From Metabacillus litoralis (GTDB lineage Bacteria > Bacillota > Bacilli > Bacillales > Bacillaceae), in NCBI RefSeq assembly GCF_003667825.1, contig NZ_CP033043.1:869001-933000 (forward strand): a stretch of DNA of 64,000 nt. The letters run 5' to 3'. Positions 28,554 to 38,492 of the stretch are shown here, one piece after another. The position numbers and the translations under genes were made by a program. Position 1 is the stretch's first letter, and every line of letters begins with the position of its first letter. Under the pieces are notes generated by a model that saw only the letters and a list, made by a program, of their open reading frames with translations, was not told the DNA's origin and ran no database searches.

Positions 28554-29710
28554 AGGTAAAAAAATATGTTGCACCATCTATGCAAGAAGCAATGAAAAAA
28601 ATCCGTGCTGAAATGGGTAATGATGCAGTTATTTTGAATTCCAAAAGTATTCAAACAGGTGGTTTTTTAGGTCTTTTTACTAAAAAAAAGATCGAAGTGA
28701 TTGCTGCTGTGGATCCGGACGCACAAGTAGATCATCAACCAAAGAAAGAAACAAAAGCATTTGTTCAAGAAAACACAGTACCACAAACGAAGTTCAATGC
28801 CGAGCTAGCAAATCAAAATACACCAAAACCAGTTGAAAAAGTAGCTGATCACAAGCCCCTTTTAGACGAAATAAATGAGTTGAAGCGTCTTGTTCAAACC
28901 ATTTCCAGCGATGAAAAAATGGAACTATATCCTGAACCGCTTCAACTGCTTTTACAAAAGATGATCAAACAAGATATTAGTTCATCTTTAAGAACTCAAA
29001 TTATGGGTGAACTTTTGGAATATTGGTATAACGAAAAGGGTAACGTTACAGTTGAACAGCTAATTAAGAAACAACAGGAACTCTTTGCTAGCCGTATTTC
29101 CAATCTTGAATTTGGTGGAATTTCTTATAAAAAGAAATACATTAATGTTATTGGCCCAACAGGAGTAGGCAAAACAACTACTTTAGCAAAATTAGCAGCT
29201 GAATGTGTGTTACAAAAGAAGAAAAAAGTTGCCTTTATCACAACTGACACCTATAGAATTGCGGCAATTGAACAGTTAAAAACATATGCGAAAATTTTAG
29301 ACGTTCCAATGGAAGTTTGTTATACAATTGAGGATTTTAAAGAAGCTAAAAAGAAACTTTCTATGTATGATTATGTATTTATCGATACTGCAGGACGAAA
29401 TTTTTTAGAAGAAAAGTATGTTTCTGATTTAGAAAAGATTATTGATTTTAATGAGGAAATGGAAACGTATCTTGTTCTTGCTGCTACAGCAAAATCTTCT
29501 GATATGTTAGCTGTATATGAACAATTTTCTGTCATTCCAATAAGTAAACTTATCTTTACAAAGTTAGACGAAACAGCAACAAGAGGAACATTGTTTGATG
29601 TCATGATAAAGACAAAAAAAGGTATTGCCTATACGACCCATGGTCAAGATGTCCCAGATGATATTGAAGCAGCTACACGAGAACGTATAGTCGAACAAAT
29701 GTTGAGGTAA
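28550..29710 (+). CDS. flhF: SRP-type GTPase FlhF
   Basis: FlhF determines where flagella form, working against FlhG. The 386-residue product has a basic N-terminal domain (KKYVAPSMQEAMKKIRAEMG), a variable linker, and a C-terminal NG GTPase domain with P-loop [16 protein letters not shown] near 205-220, TTDTYRIAAIEQLKTYA, DTAGRN and FTKLDETATRG. The start overlaps the flhA stop by 4 nt. Confidence 0.97.
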   Translation: MKVKKYVAPSMQEAMKKIRAEMGNDAVILNSKSIQTGGFLGLFTKKKIEVIAAVDPDAQVDHQPKKETKAFVQENTVPQTKFNAELANQNTPKPVEKVADHKPLLDEINELKRLVQTISSDEKMELYPEPLQLLLQKMIKQDISSSLRTQIMGELLEYWYNEKGNVTVEQLIKKQQELFASRISNLEFGGISYKKKYINVIGPTGVGKTTTLAKLAAECVLQKKKKVAFITTDTYRIAAIEQLKTYAKILDVPMEVCYTIEDFKEAKKKLSMYDYVFIDTAGRNFLEEKYVSDLEKIIDFNEEMETYLVLAATAKSSDMLAVYEQFSVIPISKLIFTKLDETATRGTLFDVMIKTKKGIAYTTHGQDVPDDIEAATRERIVEQMLR

Positions 29711-29714
29711 TCAA

Positions 29715-30581
29715 ATGGTAAATGATCAAGCAGAACGTTTAAGACAAAGACTAAATAGCCTAAAATCTCAAGCCAAGTCAATTGCGGTAATGAGTGGAAA
29801 AGGCGGGGTTGGTAAGTCAAATTTTTCCCTTAATTTTTCACTAGCTTTACAAAAAGAAAATAAACGAGTTTTATTATTTGATTTAGATATAGGTATGGGT
29901 AACATTGATATCTTAATTGGAGAAAGTTCTAAATATTCAATTGTTGACTTTTTCCAAAAAGATTTATCACTTACTGATATTATTTCAACTGGACCAGATG
30001 GATTGGAGTATATTTCTGGTGGTAGTGGGCTAGGAACTATTTTCAAACTTGATGAAACAAAATTCCAACGATTTCTACAGCAGTTAGATCTTTTATTTAA
30101 AGTATACGATTATATTATCTTTGATATGGGGGCCGGAATTTCAGAAGATAGTTTGCGTTTTTTACTTTCAGTTGATGAAATTATTGTTATTACAACCCCA
30201 GAGCCAACATCAATGACAGATGCTTATTCAGCTATTAAACATGTGTGTCTGAACCACCCAACAATACCTTTTTCAATTGTGGTAAATAGGGCCTTCAACA
30301 AAAAGGTTGGTGACTCTACTTATAGGAGATTCGCACAAACGATTACACAATTTTTGGGGCGTCAGGTTTCATTATTAGGTATCATACCCGACGATTCAAC
30401 GATCATGAAAGCTGTTATTGATCAAAAACCAGTATTGTTATATCAACCTAATTGTCAAGCTAGTAAGGCTTTAATGACAATTTCAAAGGACTTTATACAA
30501 ATAAAGTCAAATGATGTAGAAGTAGTTGATTCAACACCTTTTATATCGAAATTAAAAAATTTCTTCATGAAGGGTAGGTAA
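29715..30581 (+). CDS. flhG: MinD-like ATPase FlhG (YlxH)
   Basis: FlhG limits and patterns flagella by activating the FlhF GTPase. The 288-residue product is a ParA/MinD-type ATPase with deviant Walker A MSGKGGVGKSNFSLNFS near 25-41, LFDLDIGMGNIDILIG, FDMGAGISEDSLRFL and TPEPTSMTDAY. The N-terminal segment (DQAERLRQRLNSLKSQAKS) resembles the FlhF-activating peptide with its DQA-x-x-LR pattern. It starts 4 nt after flhF. Confidence 0.97.
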   Translation: MVNDQAERLRQRLNSLKSQAKSIAVMSGKGGVGKSNFSLNFSLALQKENKRVLLFDLDIGMGNIDILIGESSKYSIVDFFQKDLSLTDIISTGPDGLEYISGGSGLGTIFKLDETKFQRFLQQLDLLFKVYDYIIFDMGAGISEDSLRFLLSVDEIIVITTPEPTSMTDAYSAIKHVCLNHPTIPFSIVVNRAFNKKVGDSTYRRFAQTITQFLGRQVSLLGIIPDDSTIMKAVIDQKPVLLYQPNCQASKALMTISKDFIQIKSNDVEVVDSTPFISKLKNFFMKGR

Positions 30582-30587
30582 ACAATA

Positions 30588-31688
30588 ATGGGGAAAATTC
30601 GAGTGCTGGTAGTGGATGATTCAGCTTTTATGAGAAAGCTAATTACAGATTTTCTAGTTGAACATGAGAGCATTGAAGTCGTAGGAACGGCTAGAAATGG
30701 TGAAGATGCGCTAGCAAAAATTGAAGAGAAAAATCCTGATGTTATAACCCTTGATGTTGAGATGCCTGTTTTGAATGGACTTGAAGCTCTAAAAGTTATT
30801 ATGAATAAATATCCTCGTCCTGTCATTATGCTTTCTAGTACGACAAAAGAAGGTGCTGAAAATACGATTTTATCTCTGCAATACGGAGCATTTGATTTCA
30901 TCACAAAACCTTCTGGAGCCATTTCTTTAGATCTTCACAAAGTAAAGGAAGAGTTAAAGGAAAAAGTAATTTTAGCTCATTCTTCAAACCGAAATAAAAC
31001 AATAAGTCGATTTAGGGAAAAAAAGACTCCACTTACAGTGAATGAATATAGTAAAATAGACTCAATGGATTACAAAAGCCCTACTTCCTTCGACAAAAAC
31101 CATCTTAAGTCATCAATTGTTTGCATAGGAACATCAACTGGAGGACCTAGGGCTTTGCAACATGTATTAACAAAAATACCAGCAAACATTGATGCTCCAA
31201 TTTTTATTGTTCAGCATATGCCACCTGGTTTCACGCATTCACTGGCTAGTCGATTGAACTCGATTTCTTCCATTGAAGTGAAGGAAGCAGTTAATGGTGA
31301 ATTAGTCAAGAAAGGTACAGCTTATATTGCACCGGGTGGATCTCATCTGAAAATAGTAAAAACCGGTACATCACTTACTATTAAAATTGACCAGTCTGAC
31401 ATAAGAAATGGACATCGTCCTTCTGTAGATGTAATGTTTGAATCTATTAGCGAACTAAAAGATTACCGCAAAGTAGCTGTAATCATGACTGGAATGGGAT
31501 CGGATGGTTCAGAAGGTTTGAAGAAGCTAAAGTCAACGGGAGCTGTAAAAGCTATTTCCGAATCTGAGCAGACATCTGTTGTATACGGGATGCCTAAAGC
31601 AGCAGTGGCAACAAATCTGGTAGATAAAGTTGAAAATGTTGAAAATATAGCAGCGGCTATTATGAACTTTTTGACAAATCAGCGTTAA
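30588..31688 (+). CDS. cheB: Chemotaxis methylesterase CheB
   Basis: CheB removes methyl groups from chemoreceptors (and may deamidate them) when phosphorylated by CheA. The 366-residue product has an N-terminal receiver with Asp56 (DVITLDVEMPVLNG) and a C-terminal esterase with the Ser-His-Asp triad: Ser in CIGTSTGGPRALQHV, His in IFIVQHMPPGFT and Asp in IMTGMGSDGSEGL. It starts 6 nt after flhG. A 95-nt gap without a clear promoter follows before cheA. Confidence 0.97.
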   Translation: MGKIRVLVVDDSAFMRKLITDFLVEHESIEVVGTARNGEDALAKIEEKNPDVITLDVEMPVLNGLEALKVIMNKYPRPVIMLSSTTKEGAENTILSLQYGAFDFITKPSGAISLDLHKVKEELKEKVILAHSSNRNKTISRFREKKTPLTVNEYSKIDSMDYKSPTSFDKNHLKSSIVCIGTSTGGPRALQHVLTKIPANIDAPIFIVQHMPPGFTHSLASRLNSISSIEVKEAVNGELVKKGTAYIAPGGSHLKIVKTGTSLTIKIDQSDIRNGHRPSVDVMFESISELKDYRKVAVIMTGMGSDGSEGLKKLKSTGAVKAISESEQTSVVYGMPKAAVATNLVDKVENVENIAAAIMNFLTNQR

Positions 31689-31783
31689 AGAACATTTTTC
31701 GTTGTGTTCGTTTTGATGTGTACCATAATCATTTTTCCAAATATAAATAAATTACTTAACTTGATACTTAGGGGTGTTACCGT

Positions 31784-33811
31784 ATGGAAATGAATCAATA
31801 CCTAGAAGTCTTTATTGAAGAAAGTAAAGAGCATCTACAAGCTTGTAATGAGAAATTACTAGAATTAGAGAAAAACCCAACTGATCTATCAATTGTCAAT
31901 GATATTTTCCGTTCGGCACATACACTCAAAGGAATGAGTGCAACAATGGGTTACGAAGATTTGGCTAGTTTAACACATCAAATGGAAAATGTCTTAGATG
32001 CCATTCGAAATGAAAAGCTATCTGTTTCTGCTGAGATTCTTGATGTTGTTTTTGCTTCTGTTGATGATCTAGAGGAAATGGTTTTCTCTATAGCAGAAGG
32101 TGGAGATGGTAAGAAGGATGTTTCAAGAGTAGTTGAAATGTTAAAGAAAATTGAAAATGGTGAAGCCGTTGCTGAAGAGTCATCCCCTTCAAACGAGGTA
32201 ACTCTTTCACAATCAATTCAAGATTATGATGATTATGAAAATGCCGTTATTCAGCAATCAAAAGAACAAGGATTTTCAGCATATGAACTAACGATTACTT
32301 TAAGAGAAGATTGTTTGTTAAAAGCTGCTCGAGTATTTATGGTATTTGAAATTCTAGAGCAGGCTGGTGAAGTTATTAAGTCCGTTCCATCAGTTGATCA
32401 GTTAGAGGAAGAAAAATTTGATCATCAATTCACTGTTGCAATTGTAACAAAGGATTCTTCTGAAGATATTCAAAATAAAGTAATGAAAGTTTCTGAAATT
32501 GATAGTGTAAATGTTCAACCAATCGTAGTATCTGAAAGAAATATGAAACAAGCTCATGAAGAAACTTCTCAACAACAATTAACAGTAGCTGAGGAAGAAG
32601 TGCCAAAACATGTACAAGCCAAGGAGCAAGTTAAAACAGCTTCAAAGCAGGTTGCTGCTACAAGTACAAAGACGATACGTGTTAATATTGAGCGTTTGGA
32701 TATTTTAATGAACCTTTTCGAAGAGTTGGTTATTGACCGAGGTAGATTAGAGCAAATTTCTAAAGATTTAAATAATAATGAGCTTAATGAAACTGTAGAA
32801 AGAATGTCTCGTATCTCTGGGGATTTACAGAATATTATCCTAAATATGCGAATGGTACCAGTTGAAACTGTGTTTAACCGATTCCCACGAATGATTAGAC
32901 AACTTGCTAAAGATTTAAACAAAAAAATAAATCTTGAAATTATCGGTGCAGAAACAGAGCTTGACCGCACAGTTATTGATGAGATCGGAGACCCATTAGT
33001 TCACTTACTTCGAAATGCGATTGACCACGGTGTAGAAATGCCAGATGTTCGTGTTAAAAATGGTAAAAGTGAAGAAGGTAATGTTGTTTTAAGAGCTTAT
33101 CATAGCGGAAACCATGTTTTCATTGAAATTGAGGATGATGGGGCTGGAATTAATCGTGAACGCGTTTTGAAGAAAGCGTTAGATAGAGGAGTAGTAACAG
33201 AGCAAATTGCTTCTACACTAACCGATAAACAAGTTTATGAATTAATTTTCTCCTCTGGATTCTCTACTGCTGACCAAATTTCAGATATCTCTGGTCGTGG
33301 AGTAGGTCTGGATGTTGTAAAGAGCACGATTGAATCATTAGGTGGAACAGTATCAGTAGATGCTCAGGAAGGAAAAGGTTCACTTTTCTCTATCCAGCTT
33401 CCTCTTACATTATCGATTATTTCAGTTATGTTAGTTGAATTACGTAAAGAAAAATATGCAATTCCGCTATCTTCAATCATTGAAACAGCTGTTATTAAAA
33501 AGGATGAAATTCTACAAGCACATAATCAAAAAGTAATTGATTTCCGTGGGAAAATTGTGCCGTTAGTCTTTTTATCTGAAATCTTCGAAGTACCAGAAGA
33601 AAGTGAAAATGAAGATTTTGTTTCGTTAATTATTGTACGAAAAGGTGACAAAATGGCAGCACTTGTCGTTGACTCTTTCATTGGTCAGCAGGAAATCGTT
33701 TTAAAATCCCTTGGAAATTACTTGAACTCAGTATTTGCCATCTCAGGTGCTACTATTTTAGGTGATGGTCAAGTAGCGTTAATCGTTGATTGTAATTCTT
33801 TAATAAAATAG
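31784..33811 (+). CDS. cheA: Chemotaxis histidine kinase CheA
   Basis: CheA phosphorylates CheY and CheB in response to chemoreceptors. The 675-residue product has the five usual domains: P1 with phospho-accepting His46 (SAHTLKGMSATMG), P2 at about 160-250, P3 dimerisation helices at about 295-355 (TIRVNIERLDILMNLFEELV), P4 ATPase with HLLRNAIDHGVE, DDGAG and GRGVGLDVV, and the C-terminal CheW-like P5. The start at MEMNQYLEVF matches the family. Confidence 0.98.
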   Translation: MEMNQYLEVFIEESKEHLQACNEKLLELEKNPTDLSIVNDIFRSAHTLKGMSATMGYEDLASLTHQMENVLDAIRNEKLSVSAEILDVVFASVDDLEEMVFSIAEGGDGKKDVSRVVEMLKKIENGEAVAEESSPSNEVTLSQSIQDYDDYENAVIQQSKEQGFSAYELTITLREDCLLKAARVFMVFEILEQAGEVIKSVPSVDQLEEEKFDHQFTVAIVTKDSSEDIQNKVMKVSEIDSVNVQPIVVSERNMKQAHEETSQQQLTVAEEEVPKHVQAKEQVKTASKQVAATSTKTIRVNIERLDILMNLFEELVIDRGRLEQISKDLNNNELNETVERMSRISGDLQNIILNMRMVPVETVFNRFPRMIRQLAKDLNKKINLEIIGAETELDRTVIDEIGDPLVHLLRNAIDHGVEMPDVRVKNGKSEEGNVVLRAYHSGNHVFIEIEDDGAGINRERVLKKALDRGVVTEQIASTLTDKQVYELIFSSGFSTADQISDISGRGVGLDVVKSTIESLGGTVSVDAQEGKGSLFSIQLPLTLSIISVMLVELRKEKYAIPLSSIIETAVIKKDEILQAHNQKVIDFRGKIVPLVFLSEIFEVPEESENEDFVSLIIVRKGDKMAALVVDSFIGQQEIVLKSLGNYLNSVFAISGATILGDGQVALIVDCNSLIK

Positions 33812-33930
33812 AGCCATTAATTATAAGAGTGGAAAATGGAATTGACTTTTCCGGTAGTAGACGTTGGCATTTTATTCTTTTGTTATTAAAACCAAGATGA
33901 TGATATTTTCTTTTGAAAGGGGATTAAACG

Positions 33931-34395
33931 ATGAGTGAACATATATCTGGTGACTTAAAAGTTATCGTTTTTCAATTACAAGACGAGGAATACGGAATTC
34001 CTGTACAACAAGTTCGATCTATTGAAAAAGTTCAACATATTACGAGAGTACCAAGAACAGCTTCATATATTAAAGGAGTAATAAATTTACGTGGAGTTGT
34101 TACACCTATTATTGATTTACGAAAAAGATTTGGATTAAAAGTACTTGATGATACAGAGAGTACAAGAATGATTATTGTTTCCAAAGAAGATATGGAAGTT
34201 GGGTTTATTGTAGATGCAGCAAATGATGTTATTGATATTCATCAAGGCATTATAGAGCCTGCACCTGAAGTTGTTGGGGCTGTGGAAGTTGAGTATATAC
34301 AAGGAGTAGCCAAATTAGATAAAAGATTAATTGTTATGATTGATTTGGAACAAGTCCTGAAAAGTAATGACGAGCGGTCTCTTCTCGGTGTATAG
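33931..34395 (+). CDS. cheW: Chemotaxis coupling protein CheW
   Basis: CheW links CheA to chemoreceptors. The 154-residue single CheW domain has VFQLQDEEYGIPVQQVRSIE, PRTASYIKGVINLRGVVTPI and IDLRKRFGL. GAAAGGGG precedes the ATG. The 119-nt gap after cheA contains GGAAAA/TTTTCC (33831-33836 and 33847-33852) but no strong promoter. Confidence 0.97.
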   Translation: MSEHISGDLKVIVFQLQDEEYGIPVQQVRSIEKVQHITRVPRTASYIKGVINLRGVVTPIIDLRKRFGLKVLDDTESTRMIIVSKEDMEVGFIVDAANDVIDIHQGIIEPAPEVVGAVEVEYIQGVAKLDKRLIVMIDLEQVLKSNDERSLLGV

Positions 34396-34406
34396 AGGGA
34401 ATTTAA

Positions 34407-35048
34407 ATGGATTATATTAATTTTATTTCATCAACACATATCGATATATTAAAAGAAGTAGGGAATATAGGTGCTGGCCATTCAGCAACTTCATTATCGA
34501 AGTTGCTGGAAAAAAAGATAGATATGAATGTTCCAGATGTTAAGATTGTTTCCTTTAATGATCTAATGGAATGGGTAGGCGGTCCTGACGTTGTCATAGC
34601 TAGTGTTTTCTTAAGGATTGAAGGTGATATCCCAGGCTCCTTATTCTTTGTATTGAGCATTGAACAAGCGGAACGTTTTATCAAACAGCTTATAGGCGAT
34701 GATCAATTTACATTAAAAGAAACACCATATAATGAATTGGGATTATCTGCATTTCAAGAGCTCGGTAATATTTTAACAGGATCATATTTATCATCATTAT
34801 CTGATTTGACAGATTTAACAATTTACCCTTCAGTTCCTGCTCTTACAATTGATATGTTTGGTGCTGTTATGAGTCATGGCTTAATTGAGTTATCACATGC
34901 CGGTGATTTTGCAATTATCATTGACACTGCCATTAAGGAAGAGGATCAGTTAGAAGAAGATTCAGTAAAAGGGCATTTCTTTCTCTTACCAGATCCTGAT
35001 TCCTTTAAAAAGTTATTTGATGCACTTGGGGTAAATGATGAAGAATGA
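34407..35048 (+). CDS. cheC: CheY-P phosphatase CheC
   Basis: CheC dephosphorylates CheY-P and binds CheD as part of Bacillus adaptation. The 213-residue product has both phosphatase signatures, ILKEVGNIGAGHSATSLSKL near 11-30 and SAFQELGNILTGSYLSSL near 114-131, each with the Glu-x-x-Asn pair. It follows cheW after 11 nt and overlaps cheD by 11 nt, fitting CheC-CheD complex formation. Confidence 0.97.
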   Translation: MDYINFISSTHIDILKEVGNIGAGHSATSLSKLLEKKIDMNVPDVKIVSFNDLMEWVGGPDVVIASVFLRIEGDIPGSLFFVLSIEQAERFIKQLIGDDQFTLKETPYNELGLSAFQELGNILTGSYLSSLSDLTDLTIYPSVPALTIDMFGAVMSHGLIELSHAGDFAIIIDTAIKEEDQLEEDSVKGHFFLLPDPDSFKKLFDALGVNDEE

Positions 35049-35538
35049 GTCAATTGAAATTGTAAAAGTTGGAATAGCAGATTTAAATATAGTGAAATCA
35101 CCACAGCGAATTCGCACCTCAGGATTAGGATCTTGTGTAGGTCTTATTTTATTCGATAGGATCTATCAAATAGCAGGACTGGCTCATGTTATGCTTCCTG
35201 ATTCAACATTAGCAAATCAATCTACTATTAATCAGGCAAAATATGCAGACACTGCTGTTCCACTCCTGATCGACAAACTATTAGAGGCAGGAGCAAAAAT
35301 GAGGTCTTTGCAAGCTAAAATGGCTGGTGGTGCTCAAATGTTTCAATTTCAAACAACGAGTGACATGATGAGAATCGGCCCAAGAAATGTAGATGCTGTA
35401 AAAGAGGTACTTCAAACATATAACATACCTTTACTAAAAGAAGATGTTGGTGGTAATAGTGGAAGAACAATCGAGTTTGATCCGATAACATGTGAATTAA
35501 TGATTAGAACGGTAAATCAAGGTGTGAAAATTATTTAA
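35038..35538 (+). CDS. cheD: Chemoreceptor glutamine deamidase CheD
   Basis: CheD deamidates chemoreceptor glutamines and is the partner of CheC. The roughly 166-residue product has the catalytic Cys in RTSGLGSCVGLILFD, His in GLAHVMLPDS and Thr/Gly segment GGNSGRTIEFDP. Two adjacent ATG codons (35035, 35038) are possible; GGGG at 35028-35031 favours the second. Confidence 0.96.
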   Translation: MKNESIEIVKVGIADLNIVKSPQRIRTSGLGSCVGLILFDRIYQIAGLAHVMLPDSTLANQSTINQAKYADTAVPLLIDKLLEAGAKMRSLQAKMAGGAQMFQFQTTSDMMRIGPRNVDAVKEVLQTYNIPLLKEDVGGNSGRTIEFDPITCELMIRTVNQGVKII

Positions 35539-35641
35539 CTTATAAAAACCTAGCCTGTTATTTATTACTAAGTGTGAAATTTTTTTAAAAAATAAACTTT
35601 GCTTTTCAATGAAACATATCTTTTTTATCAGGGGGATAAAA

Positions 35642-36409
35642 ATGACACTAATGACACTAACCGATGAACAAGTAATTTGGCAAAAATGGATAGATGTACG
35701 AGATACTCATGCTGGTGATGCGCTCATCAAGAAATATATGCCCCTTGTTTCTTATCATGTTCAAAGAATTTCTATTGGACTCCCAAAGAATGTAAATAAA
35801 GATGATTTAATGAGCTTAGGCTTGTTTGGGTTATATGATGCATTAGAGAAATTTGATCCAAATCGTGATTTAAAGTTCGACACGTATGCTTCTTTCCGTG
35901 TACGAGGAGCAATCATAGATGGCTTAAGAAAAGAAGACTGGCTACCACGGAGTTCACGTGAAAAGGCTAAACGTGTAGAAGCGGCGATTGATAAATTAGA
36001 GCAAAAACATTTGCGAAATATTTCCGCGAAAGAAATTGCAAATGAACTAGGCTTAACAGAAGATGAAGTTATTGGTGTGATGAATGAAGGTTTCTTTGCA
36101 AATGTATTGTCTATTGATGATCAATTGTTTGACCAAGATGATGGTGAAAGTATTGGGTTTACTGTGAAAGATGATAACCAGGTAACACCGGAAGAAAAGA
36201 TGATTAATGATGAATTAATCAATCAGTTATCTGAAGTTATTACTCAATTAAGTGAAAAGGAGCAGCTTGTAATAAGCTTCTTTTACAAAGAAGAATTAAC
36301 TTTAACAGAAATTGGTCAAGTTATGAACCTTTCGACTTCAAGAATCTCACAAATTCATTCTAAAGCGTTGTTTAAACTAAGAAAAATATTAGAAAATGTA
36401 ATACATTAA
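35642..36409 (+). CDS. sigD: Motility sigma factor SigD (FliA)
   Basis: SigD directs transcription of late flagellar, chemotaxis and autolysin genes. From the ATG at 35642 (AGGGGG site) the product is 255 residues, close to B. subtilis SigD. It has region 2 (GDALIKKYMPLVSYHVQRIS, DLMSLGLFGLYDALEKFDPN, FDTYASFRVRGAIIDGLRKE), region 3 and region 4 (LSEKEQLVISFFYKEELTLT, IGQVMNLSTSRISQIHSKAL). As in B. subtilis it lies near the end of the long operon, where distance from the promoter limits its expression. Confidence 0.98.
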   Translation: MTLMTLTDEQVIWQKWIDVRDTHAGDALIKKYMPLVSYHVQRISIGLPKNVNKDDLMSLGLFGLYDALEKFDPNRDLKFDTYASFRVRGAIIDGLRKEDWLPRSSREKAKRVEAAIDKLEQKHLRNISAKEIANELGLTEDEVIGVMNEGFFANVLSIDDQLFDQDDGESIGFTVKDDNQVTPEEKMINDELINQLSEVITQLSEKEQLVISFFYKEELTLTEIGQVMNLSTSRISQIHSKALFKLRKILENVIH

Positions 36410-36509
36410 TATTTTTGTTATGAATCATTTCATTAGCACAAACTTGAGATAAGCCAACAGGACTCTACAACCAAACATCAGTATTGTGCTTCGTAAAGGT
36501 GAGGATGAT

Positions 36510-36812
36510 ATGAGCTTAAAAAATATAGAAATGCAAATTGCTCTGCCTCGCACACATGATGCTGGGAAGATTCAAGAACAGCTCAATCAAAGAAATCAAA
36601 TTAATCATGATCAACTTGCACATTCTATACAAAAGGAAGTAGACTTAAAAAGATCGCAGGTTCAGGAAAATCAAGAAAGTGAAAAGTTACAATTAAAAAA
36701 GGATCAATCAGAGCAACATCATAATCAGAAGAAAAAGAAAAAAGAAGAACAAAAACAAGAGGAGAATCCTGACCACCCCTATAAGGGGAAAACAATTGAT
36801 TTTTTTGGTTAA
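36510..36812 (+). CDS. Small charged protein between sigD and swrB, function unknown
   Basis: I do not recognise a characterised function. The 100-residue product, from the ATG at 36510 behind AAGGTGAGG, starts with MSLKNIEMQIALPRTHDAGK, continues as a Gln/Lys/Glu-rich probable coiled coil with a Lys run (KKKKKEEQKQEE), and ends in HPYKGKTIDFFG. No membrane helix or signal is seen. B. subtilis, as I recall, has swrB directly after sigD, so this is an extra gene relative to that species. The defined ends and good ribosome site support a real gene. Confidence 0.75.
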   Translation: MSLKNIEMQIALPRTHDAGKIQEQLNQRNQINHDQLAHSIQKEVDLKRSQVQENQESEKLQLKKDQSEQHHNQKKKKKEEQKQEENPDHPYKGKTIDFFG

Positions 36813-36824
36813 GAGAGGATGCCT

Positions 36825-37343
36825 ATGCCGACTATATTACTTTTCATAAGTTTACTACTTCATGTAGTAGCTTTTTATTTTATCGTTGTTCTTTATATGA
36901 AATATTCTACAATAAAAAATATATCCGATACACAGCGTCAGTTACTTGAAGAAACAGAAAATTCTATGACTAGTTTTCTTATTGATATTAAGGATGAGAA
37001 TGACAGACTTATTGAAAAGTTATTGAAAACTTCTAATTCAATTCCTCAAAAAAGAGAAGAACTTCATTTCAATCCAATTAATCAAGATCAAAAAGCTAGT
37101 CATGTTGAGATACAAAAACCTGATAAACAAGTTGATGAACTTGAACTTCCAGATCACTTATTAAATGTCGATCAAGTGGAAGATATTGTTGAAATTAATC
37201 AACCTAAACAACAAAAAAATCCTTCTTTTGAAGAAAGAGCTATAAATCTTTATAAAGAGGGGCATACTATTGAACAAATTGCAAAACGGTTAAACGTTGG
37301 TAAAACAGAAATCGAGCTTCTTTTAAAATTTCGTCAATTATAA
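36825..37343 (+). CDS. swrB: Swarming protein SwrB (YlxL)
   Basis: SwrB promotes activation of flagellar export and hook-basal body completion. The roughly 172-residue product has one N-terminal membrane helix (about residues 4-25, LLFISLLLHVVAFYFIVV), a charged middle, and a C-terminal helix-turn-helix-like domain (RAINLYKEGHTIEQIAKRL, VGKTEIELLLKFRQL) typical of SwrB. AGAGAGG at 36812-36818 touches the ATG at 36819, so I favour the ATG at 36825. It ends the fla/che operon. Confidence 0.88.
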   Translation: MPTILLFISLLLHVVAFYFIVVLYMKYSTIKNISDTQRQLLEETENSMTSFLIDIKDENDRLIEKLLKTSNSIPQKREELHFNPINQDQKASHVEIQKPDKQVDELELPDHLLNVDQVEDIVEINQPKQQKNPSFEERAINLYKEGHTIEQIAKRLNVGKTEIELLLKFRQL

Positions 37344-37405
37344 ATGAATCATAGCGTTGTTTAATGACTGATCAAACAATATTGTTAAGAAGTTTTACTT
37401 TACTC

Positions 37406-37434
37406 TTGAATCTGGTAATTTAATATGGTATATT
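37406..37434 (+). promoter_or_regulatory. SigA promoter for rpsB
   Basis: TTGAAT (37406-37411) and TATATT (37429-37434) are spaced by exactly 17 nt, with a TG one base ahead of the -10 box (extended -10). The transcript would start near 37441, leaving a leader of about 137 nt. Confidence 0.7.
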
Positions 37435-37440
37435 AATTTT

Positions 37441-38279
<839 letters not shown>

Positions 38280-38284
38280 TGTGC

Positions 38285-38325
38285 AAAAGGTGATAAGGGG
38301 GAATGACCTTTTATCACCTTTTTTT
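38285..38325 (+). terminator. Terminator between rpsB and tsf
   Basis: AAAAGGTGATAA (38285-38296) pairs perfectly with TTATCACCTTTT (38311-38322), followed by more T. Some read-through is presumably needed for tsf, as no clear promoter follows. Confidence 0.88.
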
Positions 38326-38356
38326 AAAGTAAGTTACATAAGAAATAACTAAATCT

Positions 38357-38408
38357 GGGCATCTTGGAAACCATAAGGAGAAACCTTAGGTCTCTTTAAT
38401 AAACTGCC
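38357..38408 (+). promoter_or_regulatory. Structured tsf leader
   Basis: ACCATAAGG (38370-38378) pairs with CCTTAGGT (38384-38391) around a 5-nt loop with one bulged A, and GGCA (38358-38361) can pair with TGCC (38405-38408) outside. No T-run follows. It may stabilise or regulate tsf mRNA. Confidence 0.45.
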
Positions 38409-38492
38409 TATTGTTATCATATCCACTTATTTAAAATAATGGATGGTTAGAATCATTTAAAAACCCATATGACTTTAAGGAGGAATACCGTA

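Noticed and set aside
32569..32970. Antisense open frames of 100 codons or more inside cheA, fliF, fliG, hslU and similar genes
   Set aside because: They mirror the codon pattern of strongly supported + strand genes and lack ribosome sites and known motifs.
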